Assembly (NCBI GenBank): GCA_029747015.1
Contig: JAKOGI010000817.1
Location: 216,001 to 280,000, forward strand
Reading direction: 5' to 3'
Origin: Carnegiea gigantea
Lineage: Eukaryota; Streptophyta; Magnoliopsida; Caryophyllales; Cactaceae
Length of the DNA stretch: 64,000 nt
Within the stretch, counting starts at the first letter, position 1. Every line of letters starts with the position of its first letter. A program made the translations under genes and the position numbers. Below are positions 35,640-49,800 of this stretch, piece by piece. The notes beneath the pieces are model-generated. The model was not told where the DNA came from. It searched no databases and was given only the letters and a program-made list of their open reading frames with translations.

Positions 35640-36955
35640 AAGCTATCCGCTGAGGAAGAATCATCCTCCTCATCTTCATTAGATGATGACATCATGATAC
35701 CCGTCATTGGGGAGCTTACGTCCAACATCAACAACGAGTGCAACACCAAATGATGCTCCTTCTACAACTTAGGCAAGCAGTAACAGAGCTGACGCCTTCA
35801 GAATCTAGATCTTGGGTGATGAAGAGATGTATTAATAGAGATATAGAAGCTGCCCACGACCCACTTATACAAAGACTACTTCGGGAAAGTACAACGAACA
35901 TCATTTTCGACATAGATTTAGAATGCAGAAGCACTTATTTCCCCGCGTTGTAGAAGCACCTGGCAATCATTCAGAGTGCTTTCAGATGAGGTACGATGTG
36001 GCTGGAAAGCATGGGTTGTCGTCATTAACCAATTATACTGCAACCATGAGAATGCTTGCCTATGGTGTAGTGGCCTATTACATTTATGAGTACTTAAATA
36101 TTGGTGTAAGCACCACAATCGAATGCATGAAAAAGTTCGCCTCAGGTGTCATTGAGGTATTTGGAGAGAAGTGCTTAAGAAAACCGAATCAAGCTAATAT
36201 TGGTCGCTTACTGCAAGTTGTGGAAACTCGTGACTTTCCCAGTATGTTCGGAACCATAGATTGCATCCGTTGGGAGTGGAAGAATTGTCTAGCAACTTGG
36301 AGGGCATCATTTCAAAATCAAACTTGCAAGATGCAAACAATCATCCTTGAAGCCATTACATCACATAACCTTTGGATATGGCATTCATTTGAGGTTATCT
36401 AGAAGACTCAATGACATAAATGTCCTTGACCATTCAGTGGTTTTTCAAGAGTTATATGAAGATCGGGCTCCTAAATATGAGTATGTCGTCAATGAGCATG
36501 AGTACAACATAGAATACTATCTTTCGGATGAAATTTATCTGAAATGGGCAACACTTGGTGAAACTATCCAACTTACCCAACGGCCCCAAAAAAAAAAAAA
36601 AAAAACTCTTCACATAACATCAAGAATCAGTTAGAAAAGACATCGAGCGAACCTTCAATGCGTTACAAACTCAATTTGCCATTGTACGTAGCCCCGCTCG
36701 TCTGATGGATCAAAAAGAAATTAGTGTTCTTATGAGAACATATGTGATACTTCATTACATAATTGTCAATGACGAGCGGGACAACTATTAGCTTGCATTT
36801 ACCTACAACGTTGTCAAGGGAACTATCCCGGGGCGAATTGTTAACCACTACTACCATCCATGCTATGAGACGTACATTCAACAATCATGCGAAATTTACA
36901 ACTCCGACACACATGCAGCTTTTCAAACAGACTTGATTGAGGAAGTATAGAAGCA
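35640..36955 (+). pseudogene. PIF/Harbinger transposase, frameshifted
   Basis: The longest open piece (35923-36402) reads KHGLSSLTNYTATMRMLAYG and then TTIECMKKFASGVIEVFG, typical of plant PIF transposases, and ends in the first catalytic block FGTIDCIRWEWKNC with Asp at about 36258. A frameshift near 36395 moves the second block (RLNDINVLDHS) to another frame. A 17-A run at 36589 precedes a third frame with DIERTFNALQTQFAIV, which contains the catalytic Glu. The three acidic residues survive but in different frames. The upstream Myb-like partner completes the two-gene layout. Terminal inverted repeats were not located. Confidence 0.85.
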
Positions 36956-37813
36956 AAATTCAAATCGGTAGCAAAGATGATAATTGATTAACCATCATAT
37001 GGTACATTTTTTAAATTGTTCAACTATTGTTAATTTTTTTTTTTTTTTGGATCCAATGGTAACCAATATGTCTTCTTTTATTTATTATTGAGCTCTTGTA
37101 ATTTCTATATTCAAATATGCGTGAATTTTTTTTTTAAATTAGAACTCTTGCGTTGTTTTAAAAAATAATAATAATAAATTATAACCCTCTAACTAGTTAT
37201 GCTACCAAATTATTATGTACAAATTATTTTTCCCAAAAATAACAATGCCTAATAACCAACCAAAACAATTAAAAAAAACCAATTAAATATATTTAGGTGT
37301 AAAATCCATAAATATTATCTTATTTGATGAGCCAAAATAGTAAACCTTCCATTGAAGAAAGTGAAGATTATTAGGCAAAAAGTTGGAAAGAAAGTTGATG
37401 TGGCAGTGGTAAGTTCGCACTGGTGAATCAAAAAACTGACTCACCATTACCGGTGATCTAAACTTGTGAAATTGTTAAAGTGACACACCACCTCACATCA
37501 TTGTTCCCATACTTTGAACCTTCCAAGTAGCTTCAACAAATATACCTCATTCCACGCTATAGAGGAGAGTACCGATCACATGACTCGTGAATGATAACAT
37601 ATCAGACACTAAACAGTTCAGAAAACAGATGTAGGCCATGAAAATTATTCACAGGCTACGTATTCAGAGTTGCTTATGTTCACTTATTCTGCATGGAAGG
37701 ATTGTCCAAAACAGACAACTATCTTCTCTCTTCTCTTTACCCAAATGGGAAACATATGCTCTCAAAGATTCATACCCAACATAAATCAGCAGAAGATGAA
37801 GCAAGCAGCGCTT

Positions 37814-37882
37814 TCAAGGAATTGAGCGCTGGTAGAGAGGCAAAGCACCCAAGGCTTCACGCTCTTCTCTCTCCCGCTTTAC
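37814..37882 (-). CDS. QCR7: QCR7 terminal exon
   Basis: The acceptor is CTTGCAG|GTAAAG. Twenty-two codons end in [11 protein letters not shown] and TGA. A plus-strand open frame over the same bases (37693-38013) is a shadow. Confidence 0.94.
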   Translation of the reverse strand, partial: VKREREEREALGALPLYQRSIP

Positions 37883-40800
37883 CTGCAAGGATTAGAATAA
37901 ACACATTAGGAGACTATAAGATTTATGAATCTCCCCTCCCCCCCCCCCCTTCTCCATTTTTCCAGGTCTATAGAGAAAAGCACAAAGCCGCTGTTGCTGA
38001 GAATCAAGCGTGATCTCCTGTGACAATTTTTGAAGTCTTTAGCAGTTAACTCATGCACTCAGCCGACAGTGTTTAAGAAAGTGCTAATACATAATTAAAA
38101 ATAAGGCTATCCTTCCCTACAAAGACAAACTAACCATCATGCCATTTGAAGCTAAGAAAAGGGAATGGGGAAAAAAAAAAAGAAGAAGGAATAGAAGAAC
38201 CCATCGACAAATCTTTCGAGACCTCATATACAAGATACCTGTTTTGTTTGGGTTGTTGCATCAAAACGAGAGGATGAAGAGGGCTTTAAATGAAGTTTGC
38301 TTCAGTTAGAAGATGGAGAAGAATGCCCAGGGAGAAGAATGCGTTCTCCCCCCACTAGAAGGATTTGAATCCTATACCTCAAGGGAAGACACAGCTAATT
38401 TACCCATACTACCACTTCAGAGGTTCGATAGCATGTCTAACTATGTCACCATTGAGTCCAATTTCTCACAGTGGATATAAAGTCCATACACATCAGCAAA
38501 GAGTTCATGCTTTGACACGTATGGAATACAGTCAATACACATACGGAACTTAATGATTTAAACTAATACACAGGCATCATTTATCTGTGGAAGTTTGTTA
38601 GATGCTTACAAGGGCCAACATATCCTGAAGGTAGCTCCTAAAGGGAGTCTGCATAGCCTGCATACAGAGCAAATATGCACATCAGCTATACATCAGACTA
38701 ATAGGAAAACCAAGAAGAATATCAGCAGTAGACAATTGAAAGGGTGGATCAGCGGCTCCACATCTGAATAACTGACATGGAAACTTCAGATCAATCATTC
38801 ATAAAGTAATGACACATCAAGCTATGAGATCAGATCCATGAAGCACATCAACAAAATGCATACCTTGATGAGCAAGCCATTCTCCAAAGAATAATAGTTC
38901 ACCAGACTCATAAAAGCACCAGAATGTTTCTTCAAATTCAAGGAAGTACTTAAAAACTTCAACTTTACCTAAAATAGATGTTGCCATTTGTGGCTTTGGA
39001 AATGGGATTTCAAAACACCAAAACGGAGAGCAGTAGAGTGGAAATGCACCCAAAAGGATGCAGAATGGTCTAAAAAGCTCAACACCCCCCCCCCCCCCCC
39101 CCCCCCCCGCGCCCCCAAAAAGAAAACGATAACAGTCTAGGAAGAATCAAAGGGATGTGATATGGTGGTCATGAACTCGAAGGGACGTAGAAATATAGAA
39201 TGCACTCAAACTTTAGGATGCGACAAGGTAATAGCTTGTGCTTATCATAAGGGGAATAGTAAGTGATACCACCACATTTTCCTACCTCTAATAAAGAAAT
39301 AAATAACTTTCTTTGTCCTCATATTTTTCCCTTGGTTTTATTAAGAATCAACCTCCTTTTCCCCCCTCCCTCATATTCTCATAACCAAGATTTGAGTAAT
39401 TAGCATCCTTTTAAAAACTGTAATACTAACATTGTTCTTTCATGATACATCTTTAAAAGTCATCCCATTATTATGAAATTTGGGTCACAAATTGGAACCA
39501 AAACTTTAAAAAAGAAAAAAGCACTAATATAATGACCTTCTCCAGCTTCTTCCAGACATATTCTTCAGCATTACTTTTAACCACTTTGTATAAAAGGGCC
39601 CCTTACATCCATGATGTGTGGCCTTCGCTACACTTCTGATTCTATGGCTACAGAGAGCATGTACCAATCACTTGTTACAAATGCCCCATGTACCTCTAAA
39701 AACTTGTTAGAAGTCTTAAAGTTCCTCTACACAACTTCAATAGGAGACTTCATGGCACTATCTTATTAATTTTGAAATCTAAGCCTAATTCCACAAAAAC
39801 TTGCACAGTGGCCCACAATATCCTCTACCTTGGTGTACTAGTCTTCAAACATATTATAACATTTTGACCAATCGGTACGATTAGACAATGGGAGTGTGAC
39901 AAACAGCATTCTTGTACATTCTTTTCTTTCTTAGAAGAAATTCCCAAGAGCCTTCATTCCTGCGGTCTTAAGCAATTCCTTAGCAAATTAGGCCTAGGGG
40001 CCCTTATCCTCAAGACCCTAAGAAATTCCTTTGCGAATTAAGCGTCCCTCAATCCTCAAAGGCATAAGACACACCAACACATAAAGGGTCCCCAGTAGCA
40101 AGGAGAAAAGGGCAGCCCGGTGCACAATTAGAGAAAATGTTCTAAAGAAATATGAAGAAATTGAAAAAATCACACTATGATGGGTTTCTAAAGGAAACCT
40201 AATCTTTTACAGGAAACTAACTAGTTTAGATATGAAAGAAAGAAGGAAGAATAGTTCATTCTTCCTAAATTTGAAAACAGGGATTTTAGACATCAATAAT
40301 CCCATCGCTGGGGGTCCAGCACGAAAAAATCCAACCTTTAAATATAGCACCTCGTATGCCAATCTTTGGAGATATTTATTTTTAATATACTACCAACTTT
40401 AAATCAACAATACTTTCTCTTTCTGCTTTGATTATGCAATAGCCTACTTATCACATCTATAATTCAATCATAACGCTGATAAAATAAATGCCCCCAAAAA
40501 CCTAGAATGCTCTGAAGTAGTGGCTTCCTTATCATAAATGGATGGCATTGTTAGAAAAACTCAAAATCAATATTCCATTCCCACCTGATAAATAAGCTAC
40601 CAGTGATCAAATTGGCAAGTCAAAGTAATTCTTGACTCAATTATGGTATATCAAGAAAAATAGCCTCAATTAGCATGTTTAGTGGCAGATCTAATAGCCA
40701 TATTATTCTCATTCACAAACTCTGAAAGTGGGATTATTGGCATTTAAAACCCCTTGGAAATTAAAAAAAGAAGAAAATAACTACTCACATCATCCCAAAT

Positions 40801-43800
40801 GTGCCTAGATAATGAAATTTCCAAAGGGACATCATTTAATGTACTATTTTCAATAGATTTCAGGATAGGAGAGTTCTAATACTAATAAAAGTAAAAAAAA
40901 AGGACCTTATTTTAGAACATCCATATAAAGAAAAATGGACTATCATTTTAGAACGGAGTAAGTAATTATTTTCATTATAAAAGACATATAGAGATAGATA
41001 AATATAGTTAAAATTAAGAAAACTCCTCCTAAGCAGAAAGAGCAAGAAACAAAAATAGTTGGTTAAAAGGATAAAAAGGAGAACAAAAGAATATGCTTAA
41101 ATTAAGACATGAAAAATACCTTATCCTAGTGACCCTGGACCATCCACGAGACTAGTGAAGTAGAAACTTTGAATTTCACAAGGAGTAAGGATGTAAGATC
41201 CCATCACCCACATGTTAAGATCACTGCCAAAGCAATATCAGGAAGTGAGCCAAACCACATTGTCTCATCCCAATTTAAACCCCAAAAAAGAAAAAAGGCA
41301 AACTTGCAACTAGGGTTTTTGACACTGGGATTTATCAAGCTTAGTGTAAAACCAAAGCAATGCCATTCAATTAGATAAGCACTTCTGCTTCAGATGTCAT
41401 TATATGAACAAGTTTTACCTTGAAGGAATTTTGGAATCTTTGTACCTAGGAAGACCCCCCTTTCCCTTAGCCCTCAGGCCTCAAACAAAAAAATAAAAAA
41501 TAAAAATTGCTCCTCGAGAATGCTACCAACACCTCGCTTTACACATTATCATATGAAGCACACAGAAGTGGTTGACCTTAGGTTGCCTCCCAAGATCACT
41601 ACACCATGAGGATGCACTAAGGCACAGAGACCAATGCCTATGACTCACATCTTAGCCTGCCCTGTAAAACTGAGAAGCATCTACTAAAGAATATGAACGT
41701 ACAAGATGGAAATCACTAGCAACATGTATAAGATTTGAAGCACAACTCTAAAATGCCACAAAATAATTAGTATAGCATTATAACATACACCAAATTCTCG
41801 GGCCTTAATTAGAGCACGTGGACACCATTTGACAATTTAGCATTCTTTGAAGATCCAAAAACTATTTGGGACAATCTAAGCCTTGATAATTCATATTTTA
41901 TATATAATTTTCTCCTTCATTTCACCTACTTTTATGTCTTTGAAATATATTTTTATGGGTAAATAATGCATATTTTATGAAATTTTCAAGTAGAAATAAA
42001 TATAGAAGAGTTTGGGATGAAGTTGATTAATTCTACTCGGAACTCCTACAAGTGCAATGCCTAGGGTCCAAACTTAAGCCCAAAGGAAAAGAAAGAGAAA
42101 AAAAAGAAGAAGAAGAAGATCTCCCATTTTCCCACATGGCTAATTCTTAACCTAGTCAAATGCCATTAATCAAAATTAATATTATACTTATGACTAGCCA
42201 TGACTATGCATGTAACATTCCAAATTAATTGGAATTGATTTTCATTAATTTTGGGGGTACCTAAGGGGTTGGATTTTCACTATAAAAAGGGTTCAAGGTT
42301 GAGGGGAAAAAAACACTCATATCTATCCATATACACTCACACTCATACATTCATCCATTCTCTCTCTCATTCTCCCATCTTCTATCTTCTATTTTTTTAG
42401 AGAGTTGAGAGAGTATTATTGTAAGACAAGATCATTTGGGTTGAGGGGTTAAGAAGAAAATAAGCTTTGTTAGCTATTTTTCTCTTCTCTTCTCATCTCA
42501 TTTGTGAGTCAAATTTGAGAGTTTACACTAAGTTTCATAATTTTGTGTAATTGATTATAAGGTTTGGACATAGGAAGTGAAATATACCAATTCTAATGGT
42601 GTTTTTCCTAACTATGGCCGGCTAAACTACTCATTTCTAGGATTAGGATGGATCCCTGATAATAATATTCTTTTGCTAATTTTTTATGGGATTAGTTTTG
42701 TCTCTTTTGCATAATCTTGAGTTTATATTTGATCATCATCGACTTCCGCATCTTAATACTAATGTTTAATCATGTTGATGACACTAGTTTAATTTGTTAT
42801 CTCAAATGAATATTAGACCTTGTAGGCTAATATGATGATTATGTAATTTGGGTTTAAAATTATAATGGTTTAAATTGAATAATTTATGCTAGAAATTAGA
42901 TGAGTTATATCTAAAAAAACTAGTTCATGCTAAACCACTAGATAAATCATCTCACTTTATAATTATAATCATCTCTTTAATTTATGATCTAATGCTTGTA
43001 ACTTGGGTTGAACAAGAGATAAATTGAATCCCCATTTGAATTAGTAAATCAATATTGGCATCAAAGGTGAAATCCAAAGTCCTAGAACTTTCTCCTATTT
43101 GATTTCTCTCTACTTTGCTACTCATCTGCTCTTCATTTTGTTCATTAATTCATTTTGATAATCCAACTCTGAAAATTAAATTATTCTTTATAATCGGAAA
43201 GGCTAAGTCTAAAATCACTATTGTTCCTCGTGGGATCGACACCCTAATACTCGCTAGTCTACAATTAACCTTGTGCACTTGTAAGTAAAAAGGGTTTTAA
43301 AAGTAGAACATAAAATCAACATCAAGTTTTTGGCGCCATTGCCGGGGACAAATAGTAATTTTTGCATTTTCTTTTCCTTTTATTCTTTTTATTAATTTTT
43401 TTTCTCCTTCCCTGCTAATCTAACAATTTTATTTATGTATTCTCCATCCCCTTCCCTTTTCTTTTTTATTTCATTCCCAAACCATTTTATTTTTATTCTT
43501 TCCACTCCCTTCTAATCTAACTATTTTCCGTATCCCTTCTAACCTAATCTTTTTTTTAATTTATTTTTTTCCCCCTTCCCCACTAATCTAACAACCTAAT
43601 CTAACTTTTTTTTCTTTTTGTTATTTTATTTATTGCACCTAATCTAACAATCCCTTCCCCTTTTATTTCTTTTGTTCTTTTTTTTTTTAATTTTATTTTT
43701 ATTTATTTTTATTTTATTTTGCTTTATTTTGCTTTATTATTTTTTGTTATTTTCCCCCTTCCCTTGGTTCTTTCTTTTATTTGTTTATTTTTTTTTCCTT

Positions 43801-46800
43801 CTTCTTATTTCTCTCTTCTTATCTCTCTTTTCTTTTTTCTCTTTTATTTTGTTTGATGGTTATTATTGTGGTGATTACATTCTTTTCTTTTTGTTGTTTA
43901 TTGGTATATGTTTGGTAAACGTTCTTTGTGCTTAGATCTTTAACCATTTAATCCTGAAATTGAACGTTCTCTTCGTGAGATAAGAGCTAAGAGATCAGAA
44001 TCTAAGAACAAAATAACTGAAAAACAACCAACCTCACCACCTAAGCAACTTAAGAAATACTTCACTCCTGCCACATATGACTAACCGACAAGAACCCGCA
44101 TGCCCACCGTTATGGTGCCATTTGAGATTAAACATTCTCTTATCCAAATGCTCCCGTCGTTTTATAGGCTAGAGTCTGAAAATCCTTTCAAGCATGTTGA
44201 TGCATTCTTAGAGATAAAGCTAAAGCTTGGTTGGATGCTAAGACCAATATCACCATTTGGGATCAATTGCAAAAGGAATTCTCGAAAAAATTTCTCTATT
44301 GGTAAACTGACTGCCTTAAGACGTGCTATAACCACCTTATCACAGAATAAAAATTGAACAATTGCATGAAAGTTGGGAACGGTTTAAAGAGTTATTGCAA
44401 TGTTGTCCTCACCATGAGGTACCTATGTGACAACCTGTCCAGAGTTTTTACTCTGGCTTAGATGAGCACAATAGGCAGATGGTTGATGCGTCATGTGATG
44501 GTAGTTTCTTGTACAAAATTCCTGAAGAAGCTTGGGAATTATTTGAACATTTGAGTGAAAATTCACACTTGCATGCTACTTCCTCACATAGGCAATCGGG
44601 AAGTAAAGGGGGGGTTTATGAGGTTTCACATTCGATTGACCTTTCTAGTAAAGTTGATACTTTAGTTAAAAAATTTGATCAATTGTTGTGTATGAATAAA
44701 GTGTCTAATGCCCCTAATATGCAAGATGTGTGTTCGATTTATGCTAGTCCCATGCATGCTTCTGTTGATTGTCCGTGTATTGGTAAGTCTGACGGTGTGA
44801 CTGAGCAAGTGAATGCTGCCCAAGGATTTTCTCCATCCAACAACCCTTATTCTAATACCTATAATCATGGTTGGAGAAATCATCCTAATTTTTCATGGAG
44901 GTCTTAAAATGTTGAGAATCCTCAGACCCAGTCTAGTAGACCTACCCCTTCTGGTTCTCAAAATCAGAGATATGCCCCTCCCTCTTCCCATCAAGCTCCA
45001 TCTGGGAGCTCTGATATAGACAAGGTAATTTCTGCCCTTGAAACCTTGACCTCTATTGTGCAAAATGTTGATTCTAAGATCCAAGGCATTGAGTCTAAAA
45101 TGCACATAGTTGACTCTCACTCACAATCTATAGCTAAATTAGAAACCCAACTTGGGCAACTAGCCATAGCTGTAGGTAAGTCACCCCATACAGAACCCTA
45201 AAGGTCAATAATTTGAACAATTGAAAGCTGTAATGGTTCTTAGGAGTGATAAAGAAGTGGATAACAAGGTGAGTGAGAAGAAACATGATAAAGATGAAGG
45301 ACTTAAGACCATTGAGAGTGACCTTGAGATTGAAAAAGAGAACGACCCATCCCTCTCTCCTGTTGTGTCTGACCCCATTGTGACATATGAGCCAAGGGTT
45401 CCTTACCCTCAAGCTTTGGATGCACCATTTCCTTCCAAGAAAGACAAGCAAAGAGATGACATCCTAGAGACCTTTAAGCAAGTTAAGGTCAATCTTCCCC
45501 TCTTAGAAGCAATTAGACAAATCCCAACCTATGCTAAGTTCCTTAAAGACGTGTGCACTTTTAAAAGAAAATCTGAAGATGACAAGTTTAAAAAGGTTTC
45601 TTCTAAGTGAACAAGTGAGTTCAATTCTGAAATGTGACACTCCCCCTAAGTTCAAAGATCCTGATGTCCCTACCATTTCATGTTTTATTGGCAATCACAA
45701 ATTGAAAGGGCACTTTTGGATGTGGGTTCTAATGTCAATTTGATACCATATTCTGTTTACTTAGAGTTGGGATTAGGTGAACTGCAACCTTCCAACTGTA
45801 ACCTTCCAACTGTACCCTTCAGCTTGCTGATAGGTCGGTTAGGACTCCTAGGGGGCGAATAGATGATGTCTTGGTGCAAATTAATAAAGGATTCTTCCCT
45901 GTTGACTTTGTTGTGTTGGATATGGACCCTACTCATGCTTCTACGCAGATCCCTCTTATTTTAGGACATCCCTTCCGAGCCACAGCTAATGCTACCATTA
46001 ACTGTAGGTCGGGAGTTATAGATGTCTCGGTCATAAACATAAGGGTTAGGCTTAACATTTTTAAAGCTTCTGCTCAACCTGTGTTTAAAGATGAATCTGA
46101 ATGCTTTTTTGCTGATATGATTGGTGGAATAATTGAAGAAGCCTTGCCTGCTATTTTGAGCATTGATCCCTTGGGAACCTGTCTTTCCCATAGGGATTTG
46201 AGATTATTTGATGTAGGAAGTATCATAGGTGAGATGAATTCTACTCTTGATTCTACTTCTCATCTTGAGTCTGCCTCTTGGGTGTCCACTTATGAGCCTC
46301 TTCCCCCTTTGGCTAGTTCTCCTATGCCACCTTCTGTTATATCTCCACCTAAACTTGAGTTAAAACCTCTCCCTGATTCACTCAAGTATGTGTTTTTAGG
46401 CCCCAAAGAGACCCTACCTGTTATTATATCTTCTCTTCTATCTTGTGATCAAGAAGAAGAGTTGATTCGTGTTTTGTCTGATCATAAGGGTGCTATTGGA
46501 TGGTCAGTTGCTAATTTGAAAGGAATTAGTCCCACAATTTGTATGCACAGAATTCATTTAGAGGACGATGTTAAACCTGTTAGGCAAATGCAACGTAGAC
46601 TGAACCCCCACATGAAAGAAGTTGTCCAGAAAGAGATAGTTAAACTTTTAGATGCAGGCATTATCTACCCTATTTCTGATAGTCAATGGGTCAGTCCAGT
46701 TCAAGTAATCCCTAAGAAATCTGGCATAACTGTAGTTAAGAATAATGAAGGTGAACTAATTCCCACTAGACAGACCACGGGGTGGAGGGTGTGTATTGAT

Positions 46801-49800
46801 TAAAGAAAATTGAATTCTGTCACAAGAAAGGACCATTTTCCCCTCCCATTCATTGATCAAAGTTTGAAAAAATTACCAGGACAAAGTTTTTATTGCTTTC
46901 TAGATGGGTATTCTGGTTACAACCAAATACCTGTCTATCCTGAGGATCAAGAGAAAACCACATTTACATGTCCGTTAGGTACCTTTGCTTATCGGAGGAT
47001 GCTTTTTGGGTTGTGTAATGCACCTTCCACATTCCAAAAATGAATGATGGCCATATTCTCTGATTATATTGATAATTTTATGGAAGTGTTTATGGATGAT
47101 TTCTCTATTTTTGGTTCTTCCTTTGATATGTGTCTTGCTAATTTATCCATGTGCTAAAAAGATGTGAAGAAGTGAATCTTGTTTTGAGTTGGGAAAAGAG
47201 TCATTTCATGATCCAAGAAGGGATTGTTTTGGGACATAAAGTGTCCAAAAAAGGGATTGAGGTTGATAAAGCCAAGGTTGATCTGATTTCGAATTTGCCT
47301 GTGCCTTCTTCTGTGAAGCAAGTCAGATCTTTCCTTGGTCATGCTGGTTTCTATAGGAGATTTATTAAGGATTTTAGTAAAGTGGCTCGCCCACTTACTA
47401 ATCTTCTTACCAAATATGCTCCTTTTGTGATTGATGAGTCTTGTGTGTAAACTTTTGAAAAACTTCGATCTTTGTTGGTGTCAACCGCTACTGTACAACC
47501 CCCTGATTTTTCTTTGCCATTGGAGATCATGTGTAATGCATCTGATTTTGCTATTGGGGCTGTTTTAGGTCAAGGGTGAATAGAATGCCTCATGTCATAT
47601 ACTATGCTAGTAGAACTCTCACTGATACTCAAAAGAATTATTCTACTACTGAGAAAGAGTTGCTAGCTGTAGTATTTACACTTGATAAATTCCGTCCATA
47701 CCTTTTGTGTTCTAAAGTGATTGTGTTTACTGATCATGCTGCATTAAAACACTTATTGGCTAAGAATGACACTAAGCCAAGACTCATTAGATGGATTTTG
47801 TTACTCCAAGAGTTTGATATTGAAATAAAAGATAGGAAAGGTTCTGAAAATTCTATTGCAGACCACTTGTCCAGAATCTTTACTCAGTATACTGATGACT
47901 CAGTTGGATTTTCTGACCACTTTCCTGATGAGCAACTATTTGCTGTGTCACGTGCCCCTCTCCCTTGGTTTGCTCACATTGTGAACTACCTTGTCACTAG
48001 GAAGATTCCTCCTCACTGGTCCAAACAAGAGAAAGACAGGTTCTTCTCACAGGTAAGACATTACTATTGGGAAGATCCTTATTTTTTCAAACATTGCCCT
48101 AACCAAGTGATACGTAGATGTGTCCCCGAGAGTGAAATTCATAGTATTCTTACCTTTTGTCACTCTTATACTTGTGGTGGTCACTTTGAAGGTCGTAGGA
48201 CAGGTGCTAAAGTCCTACAAAGTGGGTTCTTTTGGCCGACTCTGCTTAGAGACGCTCACCAATTCTGTCTTGCTTGTGAGCGTTGTCAACGTACGGGTGC
48301 CCTGTCCCGTCGTGATATGATGCCCCTTTCTCCTTCTGATTGTTGAGATATTTGATGTGTGGAGCATTGATTTCATGGGTCCTTTTCCCCCGTCTTTTGG
48401 CTTTGTATACATATTGGTTGCTGTGGATTATGTGTCAAAGCGGGTGGAAGCTCAGGCTACTAGGACCAATGACCACAAGGTCGTGGTCAAATTTTTGAAA
48501 AAATATATATTTTATCGATATGGAACCCCTAGAGCCCTTATTAGTGATGGAGGGAGTCACTTTTGCCATCGATCTTTTGAGGCTTTGCTTAGGAAGTATT
48601 CTATGACCCATAAAATAGTCACCCCTTATCACCCTTAGACTAGTGGTCAAGTTGAGGTGTCTAATCGTGAAATTAAGTCTATCCTTGAAAAAACGGTTCG
48701 ACCTGATAGAAAAGACTGGTCTTTAAGATTGCATGATGCTCTTTGGGCCTATCGCACTGCTTATAAGACTCTCATTGGGATGTCTCCTTACCGGCTTCTT
48801 TTTGGTAAGGCTTGTCACTTGCCAGTTGAGTTAGAACACCGTGCTTTTTGGGCTATTAAAACTTTTAATTTTGATATGAAACAAGCAGGTTCTAACCGCA
48901 GGCTTCAATTGAATGAGTTGGATGAATTGCGTAATGAAGCCTATGAGAATGCTAAGATTTATAAAGCCAAAACCAAAGCTTCTCATAATAAAACGATTTC
49001 TCGTAAATCTTTTGAACCTAATCAGAAGGTTTGCCTTTTTAACTCTAAGCTTAAGCTATTTCCTGGTAAGTTAAGATCTAGATGGGATGATCCTTTTGTT
49101 GTCCAACAAGTGTTTCCCTCTAGGGCGGTCCGAATTTTGGATCCCCAAGATGGTAGAGTTCTCATGGTTAATGGTCAACGTTTGAAACCTGTTGTGACTC
49201 ATGATATTAACCCTGGTTTGATTGAATCCATCAACTTGGTCGACCCTGTCTACTATGATTAGTGGGCAAGGCATTGTCTGGCTGAAGGCATTAAACTTAG
49301 CGCTTATTAGGAGGCAACCCAATCTTTTTAGGTGATTTTGAGTCTTTTATTTTTATTTTTATTTTTTTCTATCAAGGTGTGCTTGTGTTTTTAAGTGTGA
49401 TTCTTCACTTGGTTTTTGGCTTTTGAGGTTCGTGATGGTCCTGACGGTCCGTTGAGAGTTCGACTATTGCGCTTACATGGAAACGACTTCCTCATGCTAT
49501 CAGGTTGTGTTGCTCTTTTCTTCATTTCCTTCTATCTTATTGTTTTCTACATTGAGGACAATGTAAAGTTTAGATATGGGGGGAACGCAAAATGAAAATG
49601 AAAATTCTGAGGAAAATCAAACTTGAAAATTGTGGGTGAATTTGATTTTGGGAAGTAATTGAGTGTTCTGATTATGCATGTTCTACTCCTATTATGTAGA
49701 TTTGATTCATGTGACCCATGCTCAGTAGAGATTATTTCTAGCTTTGACTAGTTGAAGGCCAAAATTTTTATTGTGGTAATGTCACTATGTAGTCGATTTT

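Larger units (their letters stand above)
38658..41878 (-). other. QCR7 25-kb intron, 3' part
   Basis: Ordinary intron sequence between the 48-nt exon and the Athila insertion. It contains a 24-C run and a Stowaway-like end, listed separately. No other gene was found. Confidence 0.6.

Noticed and set aside
37693..38013. Plus-strand open frame of 106 codons
   Set aside because: It overlaps the QCR7 terminal exon on the other strand; the minus-strand exon is conserved and explains the sequence.
43672..43935. Plus-strand open frame of 87 codons, Phe/Leu-rich
   Set aside because: It translates a T-rich stretch of the Athila leader; no gag resemblance and typical of low complexity.
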